NCBI GenBank assembly: GCA_015680685.1
Contig: MNCI01034802.1
Location: 151,349-215,348, forward strand
Direction of reading: 5' to 3'
Length of the DNA stretch: 64,000 nucleotides
Source of the DNA: Gnetum montanum
Taxonomy: Eukaryota > Streptophyta > Gnetopsida > Gnetales > Gnetaceae
Part shown: piece after piece, positions 48,640 to 58,404 of the stretch
Numbering within the stretch: the stretch's first letter is position 1
Layout: the number at the start of each line of letters is the position of its first letter
The notes under the pieces: model-generated
Seen by the model: only the letters and a program-made list of their open reading frames with translations
Database searches by the model: none
Told to the model about the DNA's origin: nothing
Made by a program: the position numbers and the translations under genes

Positions 48640-50335
48640 TCTAACCTTGATATTTCGGATCATTTAAAAATAAATGCGTTAATGCATCAAGAGTGTCAAT
48701 ACTTAGAAGTGATCTTTTAATATCTTTAATTATATTTTTCTTTGAAATACCCCTTTCACAAGCTACAGTACTTGATGGAATAACTAACACATACTACCAT
48801 AATTTTTTCATGTTTGGAAAGCGTAATTATAAATATTCTTTGTTATGAAAAATATTCCATGCATTGTAAATAAAATAACTTTCAAAAATTTGATTCAATG
48901 CATCCACAAATGTATACAACTCTAGTTTCCAGCCTTTTGTGTCAACCTAAATAGCATTATCTAATTCTTCTTGAGGCCTACCATTATAAAAAGGATACAT
49001 TAACTTCTCCAAACATTTGTTAGCTTTTTCTTCTCTCTTGCTTCTATCATCAGAATAATAACATGAACTAAATAATTTTACAACATTAAAAAATGAAAGA
49101 TCTAGAAATCTATTATTATGACAATCAATAAAAGTTACTATATAGTATTATGCAAGTTCTTGGCACATCTCGTAAGTACCTAGAATCAAACTTCTCATAT
49201 CTTTTTTAACAAATTCACTTTTCTTTACTAGACACTTTGAAATAACAAAACATGCTTTTCAACTCTCTCCATTTTCAATTATCATAAATTCATCAGTTGT
49301 GTTATCTAAAAATTTGGATAAATATTTTGTATGTTGTGTAAACTAATATTTATCCAAAAAAACCATCTATTTAGTGTATTAACTAATTTTTCTTGATATT
49401 CATTGATGCTAGTAAGATCAATACACTCTTGCTGAAATGCCTTATTTAATTTGTTTAGCTCAAAAAGTACATCAACAAGCATATGTAAGAAAAATTGAAA
49501 TGAATAAGTAATACTGTATCTTTTCCTTACTCTATAAAAATAGCAATGCTAGCATTAATTTTACCAATCTCACTATTACCTCACCTCTAGAAACCATCAA
49601 ATTGTGTGAATCTGCAAAACATCAAGTATTTCAAATTGCATATGTTAAGTAAATTCTGTAATTCATTGCTCCTCTTTGAAGAATTTTGAATCCATATATA
49701 TATATATATATATATATATTTTTTGTAGCTTTTTCAATGAATAAAAGTTTTGGAATATTGCTTAATGCATCTACTATTGCAAGAGATTCACAATGTGCAA
49801 TACAATGAATAGAAACAAGATTTGGACAATCTTTTCTCAAGTGTGAAACAAAATCATTTTTCTGTTCTATAATTGCACAAGCTCCATCAATGGAAACAAC
49901 TATAAGTTTATATAATGGAAGGTCTCTTTCTTGCAATAATTGTACAACTATATTGTATATTGATTCTCCTTTTCCATCTGATAAATGCTCAAAATTAAGA
50001 AACTCAAATTTTGTACTGTGATTGCCTCCATTTGCTAAATAAGTGATGTAAACTCTTAAGTGCTTTTCTAGCCTACCATCTAGACTCTCATATTTTGAAA
50101 TTGCACAAAGAAAATCATTTGATGATCTTTTATGTACATGAAGAGTAACATTGAGACATGGGCATATTTGGTGTCTTCAAATCTATTAGAAATGCACAAA
50201 GCTTTTCATATTTTGATAATAAGTCTTCTTGACATATAAAATGAGTAGTTTTCGTGGTAGTGATTATTCTTTCTTTCTTCATATTTGCATAAGTCATAAT
50301 ATGCTCTGTCATTGGTTTAGCTTTTAGCTAAATTT
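48640..50335 (-). pseudogene. hAT-superfamily transposase relic
   Basis: Minus-strand decayed transposase. From its start, near 50320, come LLSKYEKLCAFLIDLKTPN, then (about 49930-49780) KLIVVSIDGACAIIEQ with the first catalytic Asp, and VSIHCIAHCESLAIVDAL, the conserved HC..H..LA block. At 48670-48785 lies the C-terminal hAT dimerisation domain, IPSSTVACERGISKKNIIKD and LDALMHLFLNDP. An (AT)n run at 49694-49719 interrupts the middle. Many stops are present and no terminal inverted repeats were found. Its 5' side abuts the terpene synthase start about 60 bp away. Confidence 0.85.
49694..49719. repeat. (AT)n microsatellite
   Basis: 13 AT dinucleotides inside the hAT relic, followed by a T-run. 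Confidence 0.95.
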
Positions 50336-50395
50336 TCTTTATCCGTTACCCTGCCTGGTTGCAGTATCAGGAAATGTGAGACAATTCTTTTGGCC

Positions 50396-50538
50396 ATGGA
50401 TGAGCTCTGCAAAGATCAAAGCGTTGCATCTTCGTCGGAGAATAATAATAAACTGAGGCGCCTTTAAGGCATTTCCCTGATTTTCCTCGTAACGCTTGGA
50501 ACCATGAGTTTATACAGTCGCTCAACTCCCCTTTGTCG
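50396..50538 (+). pseudogene. TPS exon 1 with frameshift
   Basis: The frame from ATG reaches TAA at 50465-50467. One base further on, the reading becomes RHFPDFPRNAW and NHEFIQSLNSPLS, the RRx8W motif (here RH) and the conserved block after it, so one base is missing at about 50462. The exon ends TCG|GTAGG in phase 0 and exon 2 begins VPSYLVAS. The 20 residues before the motif are too few for a plastid transit peptide. Confidence 0.8.
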
Positions 50539-51862
50539 GTAGGTTACCTCCACCCGTTCATGCTTACATGTTTTACTAACTGTATTAACCAGTTCCGTTG
50601 CTGCTGCTGCTGTTATTTACAGGTGCCCTCATACCTTGTAGCTTCTGAATATATGGTAAAGGATATCAAAAATCAGCTCAATGAAAAGTTTATGCACTGC
50701 GGCGGCGAAGCAGATCTAATTACACGTCTTTCAACGGTGAACTCTTTACTTCGCCTCGGCATCGATCGTTATTTCAAACAGGAAATTGCCGATGCTCTCG
50801 ACTATGTTTACCGGTACTTCATTTTTATCAAATTTGCATGTTTAACTCAGCCGTTTGCATAAGTGTTTCATATTCTTTTCTTTTAAGATATGGATTAACT
50901 CTATAATTATAATTGCAAGATTCTGGATTAAATGTGGAGGACGCCTTGGCTTGGGATCTAAAGCCGTTAAGCCTGACTTGAGTACTTCAGCTTTGGCTTT
51001 CAAACTGCTGCGCCTTCATAGATATCATAATATCACCCCAGGTTTAACCTGCAAATTAATCAGGCTGTAACATTTTTTTTAAAAATAAAAATTTCCTTGT
51101 TTAATCTGCACATCAACATCTGTAAATTTAGAGGTTCAGATTTCAGAGTTTGGACCAAATCCTAATGAAGTTTTTAAACTAATACACTTGACAGAGATGT
51201 TTCACAAATTTAGACATGGGAAAGGAAGCTTTTTAAACACAGAAATTAACGTTGATGGAGAAGAGTCAGAAGACCAGGTGCAGAGGATAAAAACAACGCT
51301 CAATCTCCTTGCAGGAGCGTATATTCAGTTTCCAGGAGAAGACGTTTTGCAAGAGGCTGAGGATTACTCTATTGACTTGTTAACATCGTGGCTCTCTCAC
51401 CAGTCACAAACATCCAATGACTATCCGTGCTATTTAGTGGATGAGGTAACTCATTTACCTTTTTGGATTCTACAAACTATCCATATTTCTGACCTGCAAA
51501 TTATTTTTGATCAGGTGAAACATGCTTTGAAATATCCATGGTACATTAACAATTCAAGATGGGAAGCAAGAACTTCCATTAACATCTACGAAGCAAACGA
51601 TGCATGGATGCGGTATTGATTGCCTATGTTAATTAAAATTTAGCAGCTCCAAAACTTGGAACTTAAATCTGAGTATAATTTCGTTTTGTGACCAGGGACG
51701 AGGGCAACAGGAGATTATTAGACTTTGCCAAGTTAGATTTCAACATTGTGCAGGCATTGCACCAACAGGGGTTAAAGCAACTTTCAAGGTGTGCAGTAGA
51801 AAACAAAAATAAAAATTGTCTAATTTCTATGCCGTTTTTAATTTGGCTATCTGTTTTAAAAG

Positions 51863-52078
51863 ATGGTGGAACGATACCCAAGTATCAAAGTTGAATATTT
51901 ATCGACATAGACCCGTCGAAGCGTACGTAGGCACAGCAGTGGGGATCTTCGATCCAAGTCTCTCGGATCTTCGTCTTGCTTTAGCTAAAACGGTAAAACT
52001 TGCATATATCGTTGATGACACCTACGACAGTTACGCCACATCGGCCGAGATCCCTAAGCTTACAGACGCAATAGCAAA
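51863..52078 (+). pseudogene. TPS exon 7 with DDxxD motif
   Basis: An open exon reading RWWNDTQVSKLNIYRHRPVE and LAKTVKLAYIVDDTYDSYAT. The two Asp pairs bind the magnesium ions that hold the diphosphate, and no key residue is lost here. Donor AA|GTAAGAG opens intron 7, which carries the LINE. Flanking introns 6 and 8 are 74 and 135 bp. Confidence 0.85.
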
Positions 52079-52155
52079 GTAAGAGCATATTCATTCGTCA
52101 CTTAAATACGTAGAGGAATATCTTGATTCAGGAATTAATTAAGAGGCATCAAAGT

Positions 52156-52171
52156 AAGATACCTTCCACTC
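52156..52171. repeat. Target-site duplication of LINE B
   Basis: Identical, 16 of 16 bases, to 57352-57367. The 3' copy forms the pyrimidine tract directly before the acceptor TTCCAG|GTTCC of exon 8. Confidence 0.95.
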
Positions 52172-52216
52172 GATTACGACGAGTTATTCGAAGGGCACCC
52201 ACGGGGAGAGAGCAGG

Positions 52217-53326
52217 ATGTCTGGAGCGGCTGGAGCGTCTGTAACCGCGTCTGCAACAGGAGGGACGGCGAGAGACACCTCTGCACCGGGCCACGACTGG
52301 AATGGAGCGTCTGTGACTGCCGGAGCTAAGCCAGCAGGCGCGGCGGCGAGCGAACCAGAGGGGGTGCCGCAGACGGCTAGCACCTTCGGAGAATACTCCA
52401 AAGTGGGAACGGAAATTAGAATTAAAGTTTCTGGCCCCAACGCAGATTTGCTGGGGAGACTGGAACGCAGCCTCATCGGCAAGTTTGTGTCCGATGGGGC
52501 TCGTCCTCGCATCGACCTGATCCGGCGCTGGGCTCGGAACGCGTGGGGGTTTGACTCCGTGACGGTCTCCTGCCTGGCCGACGATCGCCTCCTGTTTGGC
52601 TTCGCCTCCCTGGAGGAGCGTGAGGAGGTCCTGGTCGGTGGACCTTGGTTCTACGGCGCGCGTGGGCTGGCCCTGGCTCCTTGGAGTCCTGGTGCCCACC
52701 GGGACCCGGCACTGTTCGCTCGAGCACTGGTCTGGGTCCGGCTACATGGCCTCCCCCTCGAGTACTGGTCACCGGAGTTTCTGCGGTCGCTGGCGGCTCT
52801 ACTTGGGGATTTCATCAAATTTGACCACTCCACGGCCACTTTTGATCACCTAAGGTTCGCAAGGTTCTGCGTCTGGCGACCGCTCCTCACCCAGGAACCT
52901 GTCAAGGACTTGGTTCTCGTCACGGACCTCGGGGAAGAGCGGGTCCAGGTCTTGTACGAGAACCAGTCGGGGATGCAGGCCCAGCATCGACCTGGGAACA
53001 ACCAGAGCCGTCCCACTGGGTCCAAGGCCACGCCTGAAGAAGGATGGTTCGTCGTAGGCAAGAAAGGCCATGTAGCCCACAAGAACCCGCCGGCACCAAG
53101 AGAGAGGGCTCGACAACCAGGACAGGGCGCGGCCCCGAAGGGTGATGCATCCAAAGCAGTGCCTCGCGGGGGACCCCCCTCGGGGGAACCAATGCAGCCA
53201 GTAGTTCTGAGTGCTAGCCAGGCAGAGTTGCCAGGGACGGGACAGGACTCCGCGGCCACGACGGTGAGTAAGTCTTACATTTCTGCGCTAGTGGGGCCTG
53301 ATGCTCAGCTCTCCGCGGTCAAATAG
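52217..53326 (+). CDS. LINE B ORF1 protein (DUF4283), intact
   Basis: 369 codons without interruption from ATGTCTGGAGCG, 45 bp inside the 5' end. The N-terminus is Ala/Gly/Thr-rich (1-60). The DUF4283 domain spans about 70-240: SLIGKFVSDGARPRIDLIRR, VSCLADDRLLFGFASLEE, GPWFYGARGLALAPWSPG, VWVRLHGLPLEYW, FARFCVWRPLL. The tail is Pro/Gly/Lys-rich. It is the RNA-binding partner in the LINE ribonucleoprotein. The frame has none of the stops seen in ORF2. ORF2 follows after about 330 bp. Confidence 0.85.
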   Translation: MSGAAGASVTASATGGTARDTSAPGHDWNGASVTAGAKPAGAAASEPEGVPQTASTFGEYSKVGTEIRIKVSGPNADLLGRLERSLIGKFVSDGARPRIDLIRRWARNAWGFDSVTVSCLADDRLLFGFASLEEREEVLVGGPWFYGARGLALAPWSPGAHRDPALFARALVWVRLHGLPLEYWSPEFLRSLAALLGDFIKFDHSTATFDHLRFARFCVWRPLLTQEPVKDLVLVTDLGEERVQVLYENQSGMQAQHRPGNNQSRPTGSKATPEEGWFVVGKKGHVAHKNPPAPRERARQPGQGAAPKGDASKAVPRGGPPSGEPMQPVVLSASQAELPGTGQDSAATTVSKSYISALVGPDAQLSAVK

Positions 53327-53655
53327 CCGACAGCCTCTCGGGCAGGGGCAAAACAGCGGCAAGGCCCACACGGAACACCCTGCACCCCCAGGTCGGGTGG
53401 GGTGGGCCCGCTCCAAGTAGATTTATCACCGCCTCCGGTCACGGACTGGATTAATACCAGTCGAGGGTTGGCGCGGCCCTGCTCCTCTCCCAAGGAGATG
53501 CGGAGCCATCACACACCGGGAATGCCGGTTTCCATTCACCCGGCGAAAAGCGGAAGACCGGACAGCCTCACTTGCCGTCAGAAGGCCACGCAGCTGTTCG
53601 TAGATTTGGGAGTGCAGCCCACGCTCCAGGAGGTGTACCAATGCTCCTTGTCTCC

Positions 53656-54480
53656 ATGAAGGTCCTTTCCTGGAACTGCAGGGGACAAGGTACCCCTTAC
53701 AAGCAGCATACCCTGCATTGTTTGGTACGGGACGAGAACTGTGACATCGTATGTCTGCAGGAAACAAAATTGAAGCAAACGGAAAAGGAGACCCTAACTC
53801 TCTGGTGGCCGGGGTGGCACAGCCACCTGGCTCCCAGCAAGGGGCGTGCGGGTGGTCTCGCGATCCTAACAAAGGAGGCCTCACATGTCCTGGACACGTC
53901 AGACTGGAGCATTACGGTGCATCTGCCCGGTCAGGACATTTGGCTTACCAACGTCTACGGCGCCCAAGGGTGGCAGGAGCGGTTGCAGGAGCTCTCTCGG
54001 GTTGCAGGGCTTGTTCCCCAGAAGGCCAGCTAGCTTCTAATCGGCGATTTCAACCAGAGGCTTTTCACCGGGGAAAAAACGGGTGATAACCTGGCAAAGC
54101 CCCCAGGGGCAATTGAGATGCTTGCCCTGCTACAGTAGTACCATCTCACCGATATGGAAATTACTGGGTGCACGTTTACGTGGAGCAACCGCAGGAAAGG
54201 TGCCACGCGGGTCCAGTCCCGAATTGATCACGTCTAGGCTAGCGAAAAATTGTTGAAAGAGTGGGAGTTTCAGGCATATGGTGGTGTCCGCATGGCCTCT
54301 GACCACCGGCCCATCTTCTACAAATTGGAGCGGGGTGAGTTCCCAATTCGAGAGCACCTGGATCTGCACGCGGTGGCTTCGGAAATTGGTGCAAGACATC
54401 TGGCAGAAATACAGCGCCTCGGGGGACCCACGCGAATTTCTCAGAAATGGGCTGCGGACGTTGAAACAACAAATTAAAAA
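53656..54480 (+). pseudogene. LINE B ORF2 endonuclease domain
   Basis: Starts MKVLSWNCRGQGTPYKQHTL. APE endonuclease motifs are VCLQETKLKQTE (Glu), WLTNVYGAQGWQ, LLIGDFNQRLF, QSRIDH and MASDHRPIFY (the Asp-His pair), so all catalytic positions are visible. Nonsense codons are TAG at 54031, 54136 and 54235, two of them replacing Trp. A frameshift near 54341 moves the linker and RT into the next frame. Confidence 0.9.
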
Positions 54481-55573
54481 TGTCGCTCCTTCTGAGAAAT
54501 ACCGGTTCAGAACGGGCCGCAGCCAGTTGCAGACCAAACTGCAGGCCATCCAATCACTGCAGGAGCAACAAGGCAAGGGGGCTGATCTCACCAGGGAAGA
54601 GCTTGCCTTGCAGGCCGAGCTGCAGCTCCTGCACCATGAGGAGGAGGAGTACTGGCGTCAGAGGGCGCGGGTGCAGTGGCTGCAAGCGGGAGATCGACAC
54701 ACAAAGTTTTTCTTTTCTACCGCGAAGGCTCACCGCAGCTCCCGAAACGGACCAATTCAGCTCCTCCTGCAAGGTGGATCACCAACGAATGCTGACAGCC
54801 TCCTACACTACTGGCGGCAGGTGTGGGAATGGCAGCCAACAGACCCTGTTTCGATTCCCGTGGGCAGAGTTCTGAATCAGGCCGATAATCTCCGGCTCCT
54901 GAAGCCTTTCACGTGCCAGGAACTGCACGCGGTGCTGCAGGGAATGCCTGCCAATAAGGCGCCTGGACCAGACGGCTGGCCCATTGAATTTTTTGCAAAT
55001 TTCAAGGATGTCCTCGAGAAAAACCTACTGGACGCGTTGAACCACATGTTGGCACAGAGGCAGGTGCGGAACGAAATTAATTGCTCGCGCGTGGTGTTAC
55101 TGCTGAAGACGGATATTCCCACATCCCCCAGTCATTTTCGCCCCATTGGGGTATGTAACTCTTTGATGCGGCTTTTCTCCCACCTGCTTGTGGCCAGGCT
55201 GCAGCCGCTTATGATGCGGCTGGTGGGAAAGCACCAGGCTGCGTTCATGAAGGGACGCCACCTGCAGGACCAGGTCCTGCTGCTCCAGGAGATCCAGCAC
55301 TCCCTGCAGAAAGCCAAACTTCCAGGCCTGTACATCAAACTGGACATTACCAAGGCCTACGATTTCGTCAGTTGGGCCACCTTGAGGTCTGTTTTGCTTG
55401 CTAAAGGGTTTGATCCAACTTTCGTTGAACTCTGCCTGCAAATTCAGTGTGACGGCCGGTTCCCGATTGATATCGATGGGCAGTTGTGGGGCTTTCATGG
55501 GACCGGTCGCGGGCTGCGCCAAGGAGACCCACTGTCCCCGCTCCTCTTCCTGATATTGTTGGACCTCTTGTAG
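54340..55573 (+). pseudogene. LINE B ORF2 linker and reverse transcriptase
   Basis: Some 410 open codons. A helical linker (LTREELALQAELQLLHHEEE, YWRQRARVQWLQAGDRHTKF) leads into RT blocks NKAPGPDGWPIEFFANF, SPSHFRPIGVCNSLMRLFSH, KHQAAFMKGRHLQDQVLLLQ, IKLDITKAYDFVSWATL and GRGLRQGDPLSPLLFLILLD. It stops at TAG 55571-55573. The catalytic FADDTMIY (55640-55660) lies after that stop, and another frameshift follows near 55675. Confidence 0.9.
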
Positions 55574-57098
55574 ACTTACTGTACGGAGGAAGGGGTTCTA
55601 GGGTTGAATATGCACGGCATTCACTGCCTCTCTGCCCACTTTGCGGATGACACAATGATCTACACCCGGGGACCGTAGTTCTGCAGGCCAGGGCGATTCT
55701 GAAAGCGCTGGACAGGCTGCACCGGGAGGTTGGCCTGGTGCCCAACCCAGGGAAATCTGCGCTCTTTTTCTCCCACACCCACCCGTCGGTGCGCAGCAAA
55801 ATTGTACAAATCCTGGGCATTCTCCCGGGGGCGGCTGATGAAAAGTACCTGGGCATTCCTATGCATAACTGGCATAGGCAACAAACTTGGCAGGCGCTCA
55901 TTGCCAGGATTCAGAAGCGCGCAGCCCACTGGACTAATAACTTCCTGACTCGTAAGGGGAAGATGGTGTTGGCGGCCTTGGTGTTGGGGGCCATGGCGTG
56001 GTTCGCTGCTTCGGTGGCCTCCCCGCCCCTCGGCGTCACTGCCAAGATTGACCAGATTATCCGCAATTTCGTTTGGTCTGGCGGCAAGGGAGGAAAGAGG
56101 ATGCATTTGCTGGCATGGCCAAAAATCGCGCTGCCCAGGTATGCGGGGGGAGTTGGCGTCCTCCCCTTCTCCCTGGAGGTGGCCGTGGGCTGTCATAGGC
56201 TCCTCTAGCGCCTGGCCACTGACAACGAGGACCCCTCCCTCTGGGTGCAAATCCTGAGGGGAAAATACAGTCCCTGGACGGCGGCTAACTCGGACTCGCA
56301 CGTTTGGCGGCACCTCTGCGCTTAGGCTAGGGCGATGGACAGTGCTGAGGAGATCCACCTGCACCCTCGCCAGCTCCTCCAGAAGCTATTCCCGGCTGAC
56401 CCTTGCTGGAAGCGGTTGTGGAAGGGCATTCTTCCGGAAAACATCAAAGCCTTTGGGTGGCTGATTCTACACCAAGCCCTTCCTGTCCGTGCTGCACTGC
56501 AGGCCTGGGGCATGGCCATCACTAATCTGTGCCCTATGTGCAATCAGCAGGCCGAGACTCAGCAGCACTTTATTCTTGAGTGCCACGTGACCAAGCAGCT
56601 GTGGAGAACGGCAGGGCTCCACTCCCCGGAGTTCTCTGGCAACTCAGCAACACTGGCGGCGCTCTGGGTCCTGTGGCGGGCCAGGAATGACTACATTTTC
56701 AAAGGTACTGCACTCCCCCCGTGAGCACCCTTACCAGTAAGACGCAGAAGCTCTGGAACGAAATTGCCTCAGCAATGGCCACTCCAACCACCCCTGAATC
56801 TTTCCAACAACGGGCGCAGATGAGGCGGGGGTACGGGGGGTCCACCTCGCACGGCGGGAACACCCCTCATGGCGGAGCCCCGAAGCAGGCAAGCCCTCGA
56901 CAGCTTCACGAGGAGGAGAGGCCGAAACGTAACGCTGGAGTCTCTGACTCTATCGGGGATCATACCCTGATTCTCCCTTTGCAGGCTTGGGTGGCAAATG
57001 TCCACAATACGCGCAGGACCGGCATCACCCAGATCATTGACGAATATAGACGTCGCAGGGCGGATGGGCCGGAACAGCCCAGGATGGGCAACAACTAA
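55574..57098 (+). pseudogene. LINE B ORF2 C-terminal part with zf-RVT
   Basis: From FADD onward: NPGKSALFFSHTHPSVRSKI, KYLGIPMHNWHRQQTWQALI, then stops at 56207 and 56323. The zinc cluster CPMCNQQAETQQHFILEC (C-x2-C-x8-H-x4-C) is at about 56531-56584, followed by LWVLWRARNDYIFKG. The last open part (56721-57098) ends NN-stop near 57098. Same domain order as copy A. Confidence 0.85.
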
Positions 57099-57351
57099 AG
57101 ACAGACCGCGCCTCCCGGCCGCCTGCCGTCGCAGGTTTGCTGGGAGCCCTGGGTGGGGCTTTCCTTGACGGAAATTTGATCTCTGTTTCCTGTGGGTGGG
57201 CTGGCCTTTTGGCTGCCGCGTGTCCTGTGCGGGGATCTCCCTGTCCGGTGGGGCCAGCAGCCCTGGCCCACGCTGTACCCGTGTATAGCTTCTCCTTTTT
57301 TTTTTTGAAAATTAATATAGCCTGACCTTTCTCAAACAAAAAAAGAAGAAG
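57099..57351 (+). other. LINE B 3' UTR and A-rich tail
   Basis: GC-rich up to 57290, then a T11 run, TATAGCCTGACCTTTCTCAAAC and an A/G tail. Aligns with 48380-48585 of copy A. Confidence 0.8.
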
Positions 57352-57686
57352 AAGATACCTTCCACTCTTCCAGGTTCCAAAACTTGTTGGACGACGATCA
57401 AATCCAACAGCCCATTGGTACAGCGTTTTCTGTTTTCCTACAAATCGCCTCAGAGCTGAATCGCCAGTCTGTGCAGAAGCACGGTAGACATGTTGAAAAC
57501 TATCTTCCCAATACGGTAAAGACCAAGGATTAGCTATACTGTACTAAGTACTAACAAACATGTCGATATTCCACACAGTCTATCCATATACCTTCTTAAA
57601 TTTGGTTTTCACTTAACTAACCCTTTTGCTTTATGAAAAATCTTTTTTAGTGGTTGCAATTGGTGGAAGCTTATGAACAGGAGCTG

Positions 57687-57858
57687 GCATGGAGGGATAG
57701 CGCTGGATACACGCCGACGGTGGAGGAGTACCTTAGAAACGGTGCCGTGGCATGGAGGGATAGCGCTGGAGGAGTACCTTAGAAACGGTGCCGTGGCATG
57801 GAGGGATAGCGCTGGATACACGCCGACGGTGGAGGAGTACCTTAGAAACGGTGCCGTG
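57687..57858 (+). repeat. Exon 9 tandem triplication (63/46/63 bp)
   Basis: Units 57687-57749, 57750-57795 and 57796-57858. The outer two are identical 63-mers coding AWRDSAGYTPTVEEYLRNGAV. The middle one lacks 17 bp between two TGGA motifs. The extra 109 bp shifts the frame and brings TAG at 57780-57782. Confidence 0.95.
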
Positions 57859-58014
57859 AGCATAGCAATGTGGATTGTCTATGTTACTGGAAAACTTTTT
57901 ATATGCGACTCGTTACCCGCTCAAATCCTGCAAAATCCGATTCCATGTATGACCAAGTTCGATGAAATATGTGGAAGAAGCTGCAGGCTTCATGACGATA
58001 TACAAGATTTTGAG

Positions 58015-58098
58015 GCGAGTGAAAAAACATTTGGGGAAACTAGATTTATATTTTACATGACTCAATATTTTAATTGTTTCTCTGTTCCTGATTTTCAG
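58015..58098 (+). other. TPS last intron with GC donor
   Basis: Exon 9 ends GATTTTGAG and the next bases are GCGAGT; the acceptor is TTTTCAG|GAGTC. GC-AG joining keeps the frame to the stop at 58402. The nearby GT at 58019 would give a stop after four codons. Confidence 0.65.
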
Positions 58099-58404
58099 GA
58101 GTCTGAGCAAGGTTTAACGGTAGTGGAGTGCTGGCTGAAAGAGCATCCAGGCTGCAGCAAAGAAGATGCTTTGGTACATTTGAAGATGATGCTCCGGGAA
58201 CATATAAAGCAAATGGCAGAGGCTTATCTTGCACAAGAAGAAGAAGACAACGACGACGGTGAAAATGAAATGTCTGCCAAAAAAGTAGTGCTGGAGATGA
58301 CCAGGGGGTTTCACTTCTTCTACGCCCATGGAGACGGTTTCACCCATGCAAATGAGAAATTGAAGAATCAAATTCGTCTTCTGCTATTTGAGCCGGTTCT
58401 GTAG

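Larger units (their letters stand above)
52172..57351 (+). mobile_element. L1-type LINE, copy B, inside TPS intron 7
   Basis: A 5.2-kb element in the same orientation as the host gene, flanked by perfect 16-bp copies of AAGATACCTTCCACTC (52156-52171, 57352-57367). It has an intact ORF1, a broken ORF2, and a 3' end with CAAACAAAAAAAGAAGAAG. Subtracting the LINE and one target copy leaves a 99-bp intron, like the other introns of the gene (69-135 bp). The intact ORF1 and perfect target duplication make it look younger than copy A. Confidence 0.95.
50396..58404 (+). pseudogene. Terpene synthase, gymnosperm TPS-d type, ten exons
   Basis: Converts a prenyl diphosphate to a terpene by metal-dependent ionisation; the product cannot be told from sequence. 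Exons: 50396-50538, 50623-50813, 50920-51041, 51147-51445, 51515-51612, 51696-51788, 51863-52078, 57374-57515, 57651-58014, 58099-58404. Motifs are RHx8W (50467-50499), LLRLGIDRYFKQEIADALDY, EARTSINIYEAND, the metal-binding DDTYD (52014-52028) and DDIQDFE (57994-58014) where the second metal site lies. Setting aside the 109-bp insertion and a 1-nt deletion, the exons sum to about 621 codons, normal for a two-domain TPS. Ten exons fit gymnosperm mono/sesquiterpene synthases. Defects: frameshift at 50461-50467, exon 9 triplication, GC donor at 58015. The true start may lie upstream, since the frame is open from 50321 and an acceptor-like TTGCAG ends at 50364. Confidence 0.85.

Noticed and set aside
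57673-58404. A 243-codon frame that starts upstream in exon 9 and runs through the triplication and the last intron
   Set aside because: It reads the first unit in the wrong frame and translates intron 9; splicing models with TPS homology explain the region better.
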